64,000 bases of DNA, taken from the NCBI RefSeq assembly GCF_015832195.1, contig NC_052027.1, positions 7,064,149 through 7,128,148 on the forward strand. Reading direction: 5' to 3'. The stretch's first letter is position 1. Each line of letters starts with the position of its first letter. Shown piece by piece: positions 1 through 14,500 of this stretch. The translations under genes and the position numbers were made by a program. The DNA is from Motacilla alba alba. Its lineage: Eukaryota > Chordata > Aves > Passeriformes > Motacillidae. Below the pieces are notes generated by a model. That model searched no databases. It saw only the letters and a list, made by a program, of their open reading frames with translations, and was not told the DNA's origin.

Positions 1-3000
1 ACCACAGCTGTCCAAATAAAAAAGCCCATTTTCTCCCATTCCACTGTTCTCTCTGTCTAAAGACAGTATTTCACAGGCAGTGAGGACTTGTGGAAATTGG
101 AGAACACTGATTTGCAGTTTTCAATTACTTCAGCAGTCTGTAGCCATGCACAAGCAAGCAAAAATCACATCAGGGCTCTGAACTATGGGATGCACTCCTT
201 AATCACTAGAGCCAGTTATAAAAATGTGAAATATTCTTTCCTATTACAAACTATGCTCATTCAAAGCTGAAAAGAAAAGTACTTATTCTGCAGACCTGGA
301 TCACCTTTTCCCCAGCCCAGGAGACAATCTAAGAGCAAACAGCTCTAACTAAACCAACAGCTCATTGATCAGTGCTCAGTTTGGCTTTGCAAGCCCCATG
401 TTCAGGCTGCTTCCAGACTTGCTTCACTACAGAGACTTGACCAAGGTCTCTGATGCCTTCACTGCCAGGGAAGTGCTGGGGCCATAGCTCACAAAGTTCT
501 TGCATACACGTCAGAATGGCACACAATCTTATAACTGGCTTTCCATTGGGAGATTTTGAAAAATTGAGCTGCAGTTTTCTGGATAGCCCTATTAATTACC
601 AGAATGTAAAAATCACAACTGAGAAAAAAAAGGTCTATTTCCTAGTTAAAAATACATCTCAGTGCTTCAGTTTGCATCATTAAGTCATACTAAATATGAA
701 GATACTTTGTGAAGGTGTCACAATCATAGATATTTGTAACCTGAAAGATTTGCTGAATTTTACCCAGCAGGATGCAACATTATCTTCTTCCTCATTCACA
801 CAATTTCCTCTTTCCACTAACAGTAGAAGTTCTGATTAGGCAAATTATTCATTAAGAGGTCAAAATTAGGTATGAAAAGCTCTGCTGAGGTCAGAGTTTG
901 AAATAGTTGTGGAAAATAATTAAAGCCATGACTGAGCCCTCAGTGCCCATCCTACACAGCCAGTTTATGTAACAGGGATATTGGTGAAAATCTCCAGCTT
1001 AGCTGATGTATTACTGAACATTTTTCCTCATCAGTTCAGCTGTTAACCCCAGATCTGAAGTGCCAGATGAGGCAGTCACAGTTTGGCAAGAAAAGGGACT
1101 AAACCAATGCAGCTTTCACTATCGCAGATCCAGAAGGGACCACTGTGGCACAGCTCATGGTCTTCTGAACTCCATCCAATCATCCCTGCAACTCCTGCTT
1201 GTGCAAAATCTGCTTCTCAGAAGCACCAAGTTTTGTTCTAAGAAGTTCCAGGGTGGAGATTTATGCCTTCATTAAGCTGGAATGGGTCATGCAAAGTTTA
1301 ACTAGCACCTTTCACCCTCCCAGGAGCTTTGCCAAATCTGCCTGGGAGCTGGGGCATCTGCATTTTGGCACAGCTCACACCTGCAGCCAGTGCACAGCTC
1401 CTGCTGGCTTGCTTTTGCTCCTGTCTATGCACAGGAGGTTTATGAGACCACAGTTTTGGTTTTGCAGAAGGGGCATCTTCTGTAAGGTGAAGACATCCAA
1501 AATAAAGCACAAACCTAAAGGAGTTCAGCTGACTCTGGGACTATTCTTTCCTATCTCCAACCTCTCAAGAGGTCTGGGAGCAGAGCCCACCACAGTTGCC
1601 TGAAAGTCAGCATTGCAGGCAACCACTTAGTTGAAAGAATTTCTATTTATCAGCAGCTCTCAGTCTCCCAGCCATTACAGACATGCACAATCTTTCAGCC
1701 AGAATGTTTTTCACTGAATTCTGAAGCAAGATTTACAAATGGATGACAAAAATTAGAAGGATAGTACACACTGGCACAGAAATGTGCTAACATTAGCAGA
1801 GGCCTTTTCCAAAGAAAGATAGATGCAAAGCTCAAAAAGTTAGATGTTTTCTCCTTAATTATAATTTGTAGCTTCTAAGTAGGCAATTTAGATCTGGCTG
1901 TCATATTTCAAATGGAAGACTAGACTGCCCATTGCATGCAGATGAGGTGAACACTTTCAAGGGTGCTCAATGGGAACGTCTTTATTCAAATGAGATGCTT
2001 AAAGTGAACGAAAAGCTCCCATAAAACATAATTTCCTTTTCCTTCAGAAGGAAGGACCACTTGAAGAGACAGCTTTACTAGCACACTGAAAAGATACTAA
2101 TAGGTGATTTAGAATAAAATGGAAAACATTTGTTTTGCTCACTACTGTGATACAAAGATGTGCAAAGACATATTTTCATCAGGGTCTCACATTAGCACCA
2201 CCAGGAAATCCCACTCTGTCCTTCTGGTAACTGTGGCTCAGTGTTCCTAACACCTCTGCACACACTTCATCTGAGAAGGTGGCTTAGGTGAGACTGTTTA
2301 AAATCCAACAATGTCATCCTCCAGGCCAATATTTTTCAAGTAGTTTTCAGGATGAATGCCCCAAGAAAAGACAAGAGATGCTCCAAATTGATTCCCATGC
2401 AGCATTTAACTTGGGGATAGACTCCGTATGTAGGCAAAATCTACAGGCAAAGAGATTTTAGTCCAGGGTCTGCCTCAAGACTTAACTTAGGGGCTTGTAT
2501 TGAGATGTTTTCTCTTGCCATTGCCCTGCAGGCCCAACCAGCACAACTGCTCTGCTCATGGGGCTCCCACGAGCCGCAGACCCCACCAGCATCACCCAGA
2601 GCCAGGCTCTGGCACAGGATTCCCCCCCGGCGAGGACAGGGCATAACCACAAAGGGCAGGCGATGGCCTCAGCACAGAGCACCTCTCCCAGCACACCATC
2701 ACCATCATGAGAGCACTTCTGAGGTGCAAAGGTTCATTTAAATCAGTAGTTGAAGAAGCCCAAATGTTTCAGTGCAACTCTGACAGCTGCAAATAAAACG
2801 TCAAGTTTGTGATAGGAATAATTAGCTAGCAAAAAATCACCAGAGCAGACTCGGTAAGTTCAGCAAACAGAAATACTTGCCTTTAGGAGGACTGGTGAAA
2901 AAACATCTTAAAATAGTGAATACCAGTAACAAGTATGTACCCCGTAGGTGTACTGTTCAACCACTTATTATCAAAGTAAGCCCAAGGAAAAACCAAGTAC

Positions 3001-4149
3001 ATGACAAAAATATTTCTGGGATCACAGGAAATAATAAACAAATAGGACCTTCACTAGGACTCTTATTACAGACAAAACATATTGCTTCAGGGCACTTGGA
3101 TAAGTGACAAATCCAATCTGAAAGGGTGATGGACTGTGAGAGTAACAAATAATCCCAAGATGCTGAATTTTTTTTCCACCCCCTCAAAGAATCATTGCCT
3201 GGGTGAGGGTCAAGTTAATGAACACCCTAATGTGTGCCAAATTTGCAATAGACTGTATCAAGCACAGATCCTAATGCTGGAGAAAAACTGCTACTGTAGG
3301 GCCAGAGAAATTGATTCTGTATTTGAACTTGTTAAACTTCCAAAATGCATATACAGGTATCCAGAAGAATGGCTGATTTGTGCTTTAAAACATGAGGAAG
3401 GAAGAAATGTTCTGTGATAAAACTAGAATTAGGCCAAAATGAGAAAAACAACTCAGGTGAATATTTAAAACATCTTTATAAATATCAGATTAGGCATGGA
3501 AGAGTCTGTAGAGGATCTGTAGAAGAGTGTGGCAGAGCTCCAGGAGACACTGTTGGAGGACATTAGGGTTTAGACTTCAGTTAATTTCCACACTGCAGGG
3601 TGACTACAGGGTCATGGATGTGGGCTGCAGGAAGCTTAAATGAATCAGTGTAATTGTGGCTGGAAAAGCATCCATCTCATCTGCTGTTCCAGGAGAGATG
3701 GTGGAGCCAGATTTGGGTCAATTACATCAATACTGGGGGGACTTTCAGCGGTTACTGCACCCCAGCAGCACGAGCTTGGAGCAGAGGCTCAGGTGGGAAT
3801 GGCTCAGCCTCCTCATGCTCCTGACACAAGCACCCTGCACAGACACCACCTCCACATGGGATCCTGTCTCCCAGCAGTGCAAAAGCTCCACTGCGCCAGG
3901 TTACTCTGGCAGTGGCTAGTGATTAGTACACTTTTATGCTTTTCCTCACTTCCCCCTTTTCAAAGGGCGGATTAATCCAGGTCCAGAAACAACTAAGAAA
4001 GTGATTCCAGCAGAAATGAGAAGCAGCCACCTTGTGAAAACATTTCTTTGGATTTTCCTTTTGGTGCTCCACAATTTCCTGCCACCAGATTTACAGCAGC
4101 AGTAAGATAACACAGGAGCCAAGCATAACTTCCACAAAACCATAACTTT

Positions 4150-4191
4150 AAAAAACAAAAAAAAAAAAGAAAGAAAGAAAGAAAGAAAGAA
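4150..4191. repeat. poly-A / (GAAA)n microsatellite
   Basis: An A-run passes into about seven tandem GAAA units. It is a simple repeat likely to be length-polymorphic and sits inside a SYNPR intron. Confidence 0.9.
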
Positions 4192-6347
4192 TTATTTTGA
4201 GTTTAAAAGTATGCTTCAAAACTCCCTGTCTAATTGTACTGATTATTTCTCTTGGACTCATTTTTATTTCTTGCTGGACACTTTTGCAGTTTGTAGGCTG
4301 GGGCTGAGAAAAATCTCAATAAGCAGGTGTGAAGATGCTCCTTTGTTTTGGGAGCATCTGGAGCTACCTGCTGTGGAGTGCAGTGCTGCTTCTGTACATT
4401 CAAGACTGACCTGGGGCCACACGAATCACCCCCACACCCCACCAGCACTGGTTTTGCCTTTCTGCATCCTCCTTTTCTTTAGTTCAGGTGATTGGCCCCA
4501 GAAACATGTGGTCACAAGTGCAATGTCCATCCTTTCAGTCTGGAAAGCTCCCTCCCCATTCTGATCTTGCTTTAATAGGAAGGTTTTCAGGTTCCTTCAA
4601 TCTCATTTCCAAAACACCCGAGCCTTCCTGCTTTGCCAAACTGTCCTGTTCAGCCTTACCACTTTGTTTACCAGCTTTTAACTCTTGACACTTGTCATCT
4701 ATTGGCCAAGGTCTAGCAGTTCATTTTTTGGGAGAAGAAAATAAAGCTTCAAATTCCCAGCAAGAGAAATGAAAGCAGCTGGTAGCACAACTTTCTTTGT
4801 TTCAAGTCATGCTGGAAGGTGCAGCTCATAAAAAAGCAGCACTCAGGTATTTTGACTGCTTCAGTGTCACCGCTGACAGCCCCAACAGCAGCGGGGTGTC
4901 AGATGCTCAGCAGCTTCTCTCCTTCCACCTACACCTCCCCCAGCTGACAGCCAATAATCAGGACTGTGAAGGCATTTGAAAGGAAAATGCCATGGGAAGA
5001 TGGACCTGAATGCAAGACAACTAGTGGGAAATTCATCCTACCTAACAATGCCTACAAGCCCATGCAGGGAGATGAGCTTCAGCCTGAGGTGCACAGTCTT
5101 GATTAGAGAGCCTCAACTTTTCTGAGCTGCTTTTTCCAAGCTTATTCACTGCTCTGAGATGTTACCTTTCCCAAATAATCTCACTTCTGTTTTTAGAGCA
5201 CCCCATCTCCATTCTGTGGAAGGAGCACTGGAGAAAAGCAAAAATAGCGAACACATGAGAAAGTCACAGGAATATTTAGATAAAACACTGAGATGACACC
5301 AACTTCCAAAGTAGCAGATTTTCCAAGCACACATCTGCTGCCTCATGTAATCTGCACATCTCTGGATACTTTTTGCACATGCCTCAGGTTTGCAAACAAA
5401 ATCCCAAATTGCACAAAATCTGAGTATATTCATGCTTCTCCTAAAACAGCAGCTGTGTGTCATCTCCCCTCTCACCTGCACATTTCAGGTGTATTTGTAC
5501 CATGTAGCCAACCACCCCCATCTGTGCATGCTGAGTTCAAGGGCCAGCTACAGCCTCAGCTGGATCCCTCCTGCAAATGAACCCTATTCTGCATCATCTC
5601 TGCAACATGCTGGAATGTTACATTACCCATCAATTACTTCCAGTTTTCTAATAAGTAAAACTGTGGGAAATTGCAGATCCAGCCACTTCCTTCTAGAAAC
5701 AATGGTCGACGTGCCTGGTGGAACACCAGGAGATATTTGAGGGCTACTTCTCTCTGTTTTATTCACTTTTAAAACAAAAGTCTATTTTATAATCATGCAA
5801 ACTAAAAGCACTTCACTACAGGGTGTATTTGTAATGAATGTTGGAGAAATGACCTATTTGGAAGTGAATCAAATTACAAACATAACTCAATTTTCAGGAA
5901 CTCTCCTACGCATACTAAGCAGAAATGAAAGAAAATGTGGACATATTAGAGCCAAAAAAATAAACATTTGTAATACCAGGAAATGTGGCTTTTTTAGAGT
6001 AATAAATGTATGTCAAGCAAGAACAAGATTTCAAGGAATCAAATTCAGTTCCCACTGTTTAGAATTTGCTGTATCTTAGAACATGTTAAAGAAATAGATG
6101 CTTTCAAGTCTGGTCTGTGCACAGCAATCATAAGCCAAACAGCATGTGATTTCCCAAGGAAGAAAAATTATTTTAGAGTCATAGTGTACTAGACTTGAGA
6201 TTGAATTATGCATTCTTTCCTTAATCATCTCAATTCCTTGAAGAAATCACTTATACAAAAGTGAGCGGTTTCTGCAGTGAACTTGACATATCTAAAAACA
6301 AGCTTGTAGATGCTCTTTTGAAGCAGGATCTTAAGTGGCATGAACAC

Positions 6348-6382
6348 TATATATATATTATTATTATATATATATATGTATA
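6348..6382. repeat. (TA)n / (TTA)n microsatellite
   Basis: Alternating TA units are interrupted by a short ATT/TTA trinucleotide run and then resume as TA. The tract is nearly self-complementary and can fold back on itself. It lies about 0.6 kb downstream of the SYNPR exon on the transcribed strand. Confidence 0.85.
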
Positions 6383-6904
6383 ACTACACTGTAGTTTTCA
6401 GATGTACTTAAAAACATAAAAAAACCCTATAAAAACTGTTTTCCTAAATCACTAGGTTTAAAGCATTCAGATATCAAGAGATGCAAACAGGCAATTAATA
6501 AAATTTTCAAAAAGCATTTCAAAATTATGGTTCAAGCTCATTTTGGCTTTTTGCTTCCTCCTCCCTTGGAGCAGCTATTTCAGATCCTTGCTACTGCAAT
6601 AGATGGGAAACCTCTCTCATTTCCAGCTTAAGTTAATAGCTACACTACAGTTCTTCATCTTGGGATGATGTGTTGTTTCATTTTTCCGTGCCTCCCATTT
6701 TCCACTCCCCCAGCTTTCCTGGCCTCCACAGGGCTCTGGAATCTGAGAATCAGGAATTCTCCTCTGCTGAGCTCCCATTCCCAGCAGTTCCATGGCCCCA
6801 GGTCTAGCCAAACTCATCCCTCCTGCACACCAGAGGAAAATTCTGGAGCCCCAGACGGGTGCTTAACTGCAATGTGCTGTAGGTGAGGGAGCCCCCCGTG
6901 CAGC

Positions 6905-7081
<177 letters not shown>

Positions 7082-9769
7082 TCAAAAACAAACAACATTT
7101 TAATTTTATTTCGTTTCAGTGACCGCCACGAGCAGATCCATGCAGTAGCTCTAGCTGCAGCACCAGCCCCCCTCGGGTCAGGTTATCCATCACTCCTTGC
7201 ATTTAAAGCATTGCCATACATTATTCCTGCACCCTTCCCAAAAGCAAAGAGCCATGACACATGAAGCTCTGTTGCCACACAGACAGACCCATCACCATTT
7301 GTCCACGCCAGCCATCTCAGCTCTTCCCTTCTGTCTTGAACCCTATTTGGGATTCACAACCCAAGCAGTTATTTAAATCACCCCACTGACAGGTGAGATT
7401 GGACAAGAAGAGAAGGATGGATATTGACTGAACATAATGAGTGATTCTTAACCCAAACAAAACACTGGCAGAAGCGTTTCAAAGGTGCAACCAGAAGCAG
7501 CAACAGCAGACCCAGACAGTTCACACAGCTGCCATCGCTTTATGTGGCAAAACACAGACCTGAGCTGCCCCTCCCCCAGTTAATTTATGACTTAGAAAAA
7601 ACCCACAGTGTTGGTATTAATTACTTTTCCTAAATTACTACCATAATCTAAAGTGGACATAGAGGTGAAATAAACTGACTGCAAAGCAGAAAGGAATTCC
7701 TGACTTTGGCTGGAGTCAGGCAAACTGGAAAGGAAGAAAGAGCTCGGGTGGTTCTGACGCAAACCTAGAACACATCTTAGTCTTCCAGGAGAAAAATAAT
7801 GAAGAAGGGAGTATGTAGGGCAGAGACACATGAGCTTTTATAGCAAGGGTTCAAAGAAAGGAAATGGAAGCAGGCATGTCTTCAAACATCACTGATGTAG
7901 GCTTCCTTGGAAGACCCCAAGTAGAAGTGGGGACAGTTTATTTATGCAGTTGTAATTTAAATTAAAGGACAGGTTAGATTTTGTTGATTGCAGCACTATA
8001 GCCCTGAAGTACTCCATTAGTTTTAACAGAGTTACTGTGAGATCTGTAGAAGGGGAGATCAGGGAAATGGCAAGCAAATGCCCAATCCCAGCCACAATTA
8101 AATCAGCTAAAATCAGCAACCCAGAGCAAACAAAGAGTGTTCACATCTGGGAAAGAAACCACGTTTTTGGACACTGAAAAATAATCCAGCAAGCAGATGT
8201 AATGGCAAAATAACAGACTGAAAATATAATAAATAGAAAAACTAGATCTTATTTCTTGCTGCACAAGGCTTTGTAAAACATGCCATTAATCTTAGTTCTC
8301 CCAATGTGCAGCATAAACAAAGCCCCAAGTTTCACCAGCCTCCTTGGAATTCAGCTTTGCATGTGCACCTTTTCCCCGGAGAGTGACAGATTATAGGGGT
8401 GACACCTGAGCACTGGGGCAGGGAGCCCCTCCCTGGGTGCAGAGTGATGTGCTGAGCAAGATGGAGCACAGGGAGCAACAGGAGAATAAAGCAAGTTTGC
8501 ACCCTGCCACTCACTTCCAATGTGATCACGGCATATCATATATGGAGGATAGATCTGCAAAGGTATTTAGGTACCTAATGACAAGAAAAGTTAATAAAAA
8601 TTTTGATTGAATCAATTCTTTTTGCTGTGCTCATTGCAAAAGAAGAAAGCTGAACTTCACTATGAATTGACTTGTTAAATATGTGCCACAAAATAAATGT
8701 TTTCACTACAACTTAAATAGTGTTCCTTCATCCTAAATGAGACACTTCCTCTGCACACACGAGAAGTTTCTGCCCTTACATGTATCACAGCACTGAAAAT
8801 CAGCATTAATCACCTCAGGTCAATTTGTGAAAACAAATATATTAAGAAGGAGACAATCTATTAAGGAGAACAGGAGAGAACACTGACCTGCTTTCTGGCC
8901 TAATTAACAGAGTTGCAAATGCAAATGTTTTGCAGGTACATAGGCACAAAGATTAACAGTGATAAATAAGGAGGGAGCTTGAAAGCCTGCAGTGTGAGAC
9001 CTGCCATAAAGGAAGAGCCATCACCTCTCAGCTAACACTCTCAGCAAGGGGACAAGCAGAGGAAAAAGGTGCAACTGAAATGCATCTCCTTTAATCATGC
9101 ATTAGAAATCACCCTAAGGGGTGTCATCATGTTTTTTTCACCAAGGGCACAGAGCCATGCCCAAAACCACAGCTCAGGCTATTCCTTCCCAGGAAGTATC
9201 TCCTCCAGAATTCCCAGTTTTCCCCCTCCCCTGTGGAGAGCATCCAGCCTCTACTTTAGCCCCACAACCAGCTCTTAATCAGAAGCTTTTCAGCAAACCC
9301 CTCCAGGCACAACCAGCAGCTCCCAACCTTACCCAGCACACACTCTGCTCCAAGCATCAGGCAGCACCCACAAGGCAGGTAGGAAAGAAAAAGGACCATG
9401 CTGCAGGCTTTTCTACCAAGCTTCAGCAGTGCCTCAGCCAGCTCAAGCCTGGCTCCCTGCTGAGGCTGGATCAGGTGATGGCTGGGATCACCCAGCTGCC
9501 AGTAATGCCCAGCCAGTCCCCACAGCTGCATGCTGAGGACACCAAGCACCTTTAGGAAGCATATTTACAGTTTCCATCAAGGGAATGCAGAGTGAGGGCT
9601 GTAAATCAATGGTATTTCCCTGGGGTATTGTGGCCAAGCAGCAGCATAACTCTTCTCCTCCTACCTCTGCATTTCCCCTTCCCCCCACCCCAAGTTGTGC
9701 TGCTTTATGTTGTCAGAGGAGTGCCCAGAGCAATAAGCCAAGAATTACTAGCTGGTTTTTTGAGCACAC

Positions 9770-9970
9770 AGTAATTCTGCGGCCATTTCAGGAATACTGT
9801 AAACACCACTGTATTTTATTAGAGCAGGATTTGTGTAAAAGGCAGTTGTAAACCCCATAATGGGAGCTTTATGGGCCAGACTCAATAAAACCTCCATCTG
9901 TGAGATAATTTTATTGAATCGGGCTGCTCTGAAATTGAAAAGTTTATGGAGAAAGGGAAAGTGTTTCCCC
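9770..9970. promoter_or_regulatory. Candidate conserved non-coding element
   Basis: A 200-base block that is not repetitive, with dense short motifs: GTAATTCTGCGGCCATTTC, a near-palindromic CCATAATGGGAGCTTTATGG with an SRF-like feel, and TTTTATTGAATCGGGCTG. The rare CpGs and mixed AT-rich homeobox-like words differ from the surrounding drifted sequence. Conservation is inferred from appearance only. Confidence 0.3.
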
Positions 9971-12009
9971 ATGTTCCTATTTACTCTTTGCCTATAAATC
10001 CACACTCAGCACCAGGCCTATCTGCAAGTGTGCACACATCCTGCTTCTCCCCTTGACATGAGATAAATCTCCCCACGCAGTTACCCCTGGTTATCCCATG
10101 GCTGCTGCCTGCCAAGGCTCAGGCCTGACAGCCAGTCCTGCAGCAGGAATGGGAGAAACTTGGTGCCACTGAGGCAACAAATCCTTGCTGCCCTGGCGGT
10201 GCCAGGCTGCTCCTGCCCACAGGAGTGGGAGCAGGGCAAACCCTGCTTTCTCCTGTGCTCCCATCCCTCCTGCAGCTGCAGCTACTGCCTGGCCATTGTT
10301 ATACAGTGGGGAAGCTGGTGCCTTCACATGTGCCTGGGCCCTTGCAGGGAAACAGAAAATGCCTGTCCCCAGCCTGGATCAGTGCTCCACATTCCACGTG
10401 GGATAACACACCAAGCATCCCCCAAATTCTGTGTGTGCTGTGGAAGCAGTCACCAACCCACCCAGTGAGGCCACAGACCAAAGGGAGGGAGAGCAAGGAG
10501 CATTATTTGTGCTTCTCAGCACAGCCTGGAGCAATGCACATCTCACATGTCCAGTCTAGCCTTCTTCCTCATGATCTCAGACGCAAGGCTGCTAAGGCAA
10601 TGAGTTTCTGTAAAGTGATTAGCACCATTCCCAGATCCTGTTATGACGATATTCCAGCTTTGGCCTGGATTATAGGTATATTTTTGTAAAGAAGTACAAT
10701 CCCACAATACAAATTAACCAACAGAAATTATATTTATTATGGTACTGTGCAACAATAAACCAGCCTTCCCTGTCAAATCATACAAGCATGTTTTAAAGAC
10801 CAGTTGGTTCCTTAGCACTTTGAGAAAAAAATAGCAACGTAATACCCAGCAGAGCACAGCACTGCTTCTCACACCAGCACAGGGCAGGGAAAGGTTCATC
10901 ATATGATTTATGGGACCACCTCCCTTTTTCTGATGCCAGGTTTCAATGCAGTGGCAGTGAATCCTGTAATTCAGCATTCAGGTGCTGTCATTTATCCAGG
11001 CTCAAGGCTCGTTCCTTCCTGTCCCAACCCAGCAGCCAGGGACTTGGGGTGGGAGGTGCCCTGAGGGAGCCCAAGTCCCAGCTGTGAATTAAACAGTTGG
11101 TAGTGCCTCAGCATGTGACCCTGGACATCACTCATCCCACCGTGGAAGGGAAAAACAGGATGATTTCATATCGCTTCTCCCTGTTTGGCTTTGTGACAAT
11201 TCCCCTCAATGCCTGCTGAGCAACAGGCTCGCTCTGCACACCAGGGGAAGGCAGAACAGTTCCTGACAAGGCGAGTTGAAAGGCTTATGCGGCGCGTGTT
11301 ACAGCTGAAACATCCCTGTAGGAAGACAACACTGTCATTTAAAATTGATGAAACTTCCATAAAAAACACTTGCTTTTTGTGGGAGAACATCTGCCCTGTG
11401 CAGCAGCCTGTGGCAACTTGCTGGCTGACAGGATGAAGCTATGCTGGGGGTGCACCTCAAAATGATCCTGTTGTAAAAGAGAGGACCTGCTCTGCCTGAG
11501 GGCTCCTTGGTGGGTCCTCCAGGAGGGCAAGATCTTAAAAAGAAAGTGTTAGTCTTGCCTGGAGCTGTGGTGGCCAAAAACAGGCTGTGAAGGATGCAGT
11601 TCACTACGTGGTTTGGTCTCCAATGCTTTCTCTTGGCACCAAGGAAGGAAAATGGGAATGAACCTGCTGGATGCTTCCCCAGAGAGGTCCCCCCAGTCCC
11701 CTACTCCTGCCCTAACACCGGAGAGCTGAGGGGAACTCCTGACACTTTGAAAGAGCAACCTGAAATATTCAAAACACCTGCACTATTATTAGTCACTTTA
11801 CATGTTCAGTGTGTTTTAAAAGCAGACCTATTTTTCTGGCATCATTTCTGGATCTGAGACCTCCCTTTCTCCTTACCACCATAACAGAGAGACCGCAAAA
11901 CCTTTGCCAAATGTTCCATTGCCTTACACGTCCCACAGTGGCCAGGAGTGTGTGTGGAGTGAGGAGGGAGCACATTGCTTGGAGGGCTCTGGAGACATCC
12001 CCCCGCAGC

Positions 12010-12110
12010 CGGCATCGCTCACCCAGCAGAGTGCCTCGTTAAACTGAGATTATTTATTTATAGGGCAGAACCAGTAATTGAACATTATTATTAAGGTTGT
12101 AAAGGGAAGG
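12010..12110. promoter_or_regulatory. Candidate conserved non-coding element
   Basis: A short block with retained CpGs (AGCCGGCATCGCTCACC) runs into an AT-rich segment holding GTAATTGAACATTATTATTA, which offers homeodomain-type TAAT/ATTA cores. It is not repetitive and not coding. Regulatory status is a guess from composition. Confidence 0.22.
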
Positions 12111-12405
12111 TTTGAAGGCACTAAATGACTGTATGGGAAACATTTACTGCGGAACTGATGGCCCAAAATATGTCACCAGTGAAGGATTAGGAAGCACTCT
12201 CTCCTCTGGGTCTCTGCCTGTTTCTTTTTTAAAATCTGGCATTTTTCCTGCACAGATCTGAGCTGCAGACTTCCTGGAATCACTTCTCCTACATACAAGC
12301 CTTTGTGCACTGGAGATTATCAGATTATTGACTTTGGGATTCCTAATTATATCAACTTGACTGGTTGATGAATTGGAGGTGGATAGCATTGCAGCCAACA
12401 CAGTT

Positions 12406-12421
12406 CTGGGGGGGCGGGGGG
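12406..12421 (+). other. G-run (possible weak G-quadruplex)
   Basis: Seven G, one C and six G in a row on the plus strand, so C-rich in the SYNPR transcript. The tract can in principle fold as a short-loop quadruplex in plus-strand DNA. It has no neighbouring feature that suggests a role. Confidence 0.35.
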
Positions 12422-13139
12422 TGACAACTAGCTGGAGTCATTTTCCTTCAACAACTACACAGGGAGAAAGCTGAAATATATTCTGCTCCTGCTGAGAAAC
12501 AAACCCTAAAGCCACAGTTCACTGATTGCTGGGATTTAGTGTCCTCACCTTATAAATAAACAGCAGCATTGCTAAGAAAGCTCCTGTGCCTCCTAACCCT
12601 AACCCAGCCCTGGTCTGTGTGGAGTGAAAACCCCGGGGATGAGGGAGCAGCTCAAAGTTCAGGCATGAAGAACCACATATGCCACTGTCATCCACCTGGA
12701 GGAGACCAATCTGCTCCATGACTTCCCCACAGGTCTGTGGGGGTCCTCATGAGGCCATCTACAGCAGTAAACCTCTGTCTGGCATTTTAGAGCACCTGCA
12801 AAGAACAGCTCTTGATGTTACCAGCTGGATGGAAGGACCTGACCCCAGAGCAGGCAGGAACCCCACAGCATCCTCTGTTTGAAGCACAACACTTCATTTA
12901 ATGCTTAGCTTTTTTTTTTTTAATGAAAAAAACCAAAACCCAACAACTTGATTTGATTCTTAATGGAAAGATTTATGGAAATGAAATTGGGGTATTTTTA
13001 GTGAGTAAAGATCATCTTATAATAACTTGGTTATAAAATACTTTAATCCCAAGGAGACAATTTTCTCTCTTTTGCTTTGAAGGAAACCTTTATCTTTTTC
13101 ATTCATCTTCCATTGATTATTTTAAAAATCCCATTTAGC

Positions 13140-13345
13140 TCCACCAAATAATGATATGGTAGTCTTTTCTCATTATATTTTAATAGAATAAAGCCCAACT
13201 GTATATGAGAGGATTAGATAGCCATTCGTTGGGGTAAAGAACACTGTTCCTCCAGATGGCCCGACAGAATCTGTGTAATGCCTTTCCTATTTATTAAGTT
13301 CAAAATGTAATGCAAGCTGTTTCATCCAGTATTTAATGGGTCAGC
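13140..13345. promoter_or_regulatory. Candidate conserved non-coding element
   Basis: Non-repetitive AT-rich sequence with intact-looking word structure: AATAATGATATGG, GATAGCCATTCGTTGGGG, GGCCCGACAGAATC and AAGTTCAAAATGTAATGCAAG. It carries TAAT-type and POU-like words and no coding potential. Candidate enhancer only. Confidence 0.27.
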
Positions 13346-14269
13346 CACAAAGTTGAAAGCTAATGCTTGGGTTGGCAGCATGCATGGAAGAGTTAACAGG
13401 CAGAAAACAGAGGCACATATAGAGCATCTCTTCTTGGACTCAGTGAAAAGCCTTGAAGTACAGAGGTACTCACACAAGTAACCTACACAATCACCTCTAA
13501 CCCTTAGTCAAAGGTTTGAGGTAACCAAACCTCACTAGGTCCTGAGGGTTTTTAAAATTTATTGTATAAATTGCTTTCAGCACATGGACATTGACACGTT
13601 GGTGACGTGTCTTCCATGGAACAAAAGACACCAAGAGGTGCTGCAAACAGCCTTAGGGGTACCTGGGGTAACTACTGGGTTATTTGGGATGTATCACAGA
13701 CATACCTGCAGCCCTTTCCCCTCTGGCTGTAGAACAGCCTGGAAGTTCTGGCTCTTCCTCTGCAGCCTCCACAGCTTCCCCTTTGTGCCCTTTTCATTTA
13801 AGGACACGGGAGCACAAGTTGGACAGATATGTTTGGATTTGTACATATAATCCCTGAATGACTCATGCTGTGACATATGTCACTGCAGCAGAGACGTGCT
13901 CCTTTTTGGGCCTGAGAGCTTTTCTGGTCCCAGACTTCCAGCAAAAACAAAAAACAAACAACCATGGCAGTCTCTACCAGGATCCACACTGTGACAGTGC
14001 CCAGAGCATTGCAAGTGCCCAGAGTCCTGGACAGCAGCAACTCCCACTCTTTGCCCCCTTCCTCTTGTCTCATGAGCTGCTTTGGCCCCAGCCACATGTG
14101 ACCACCACAGGCAAAACCATGGAAAGCCTCGGTGAGGTACAAGAGAGCTTTTCTAATAGGTCAAGTCAATTCTCATTTTACTAACAGGCAATGTGCAACA
14201 ACCCACCAAACACTCAGGTTAATGCATAAATATAACTCTGTTTCTGCTCCCTCCAGAAAACAACAGGTT

Positions 14270-14500
14270 TTGTGCAGACTTTACAGCCTGATTATATGTG
14301 ATTTATTGTGTAACAAGTGTAAATATTATAAAATAAAAAAGGTTGGACGACTGCTCATTTCTTCTTTTGCTTGGTGGGTTCAAAAGCATCTGGGCTTAAA
14401 ATGGCCCATAATGTAATATAAATGCATACAGAGCAGGATCCAAGTTATTACTGAGCAGGATTTACTCCCTCTAATAACCACAGGGATTTACATTATGGCT
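14270..14500. promoter_or_regulatory. Candidate conserved non-coding element
   Basis: An AT-rich block including GATTATATGTGATTTATTG, ATGGCCCATAATGTAATA and CTCTAATAACCACAGGG (a RUNX-type ACCACA core), with a single CpG in GGTTGGACGACTGC. It is neither repeat-like nor coding. Regulatory assignment is inferred. Confidence 0.25.

Noticed and set aside
2441..2741. GC-rich segment with several overlapping frames and a His-run
   Set aside because: The His-run comes from CACCATCACCATCAT-type simple sequence; no real gene signal.
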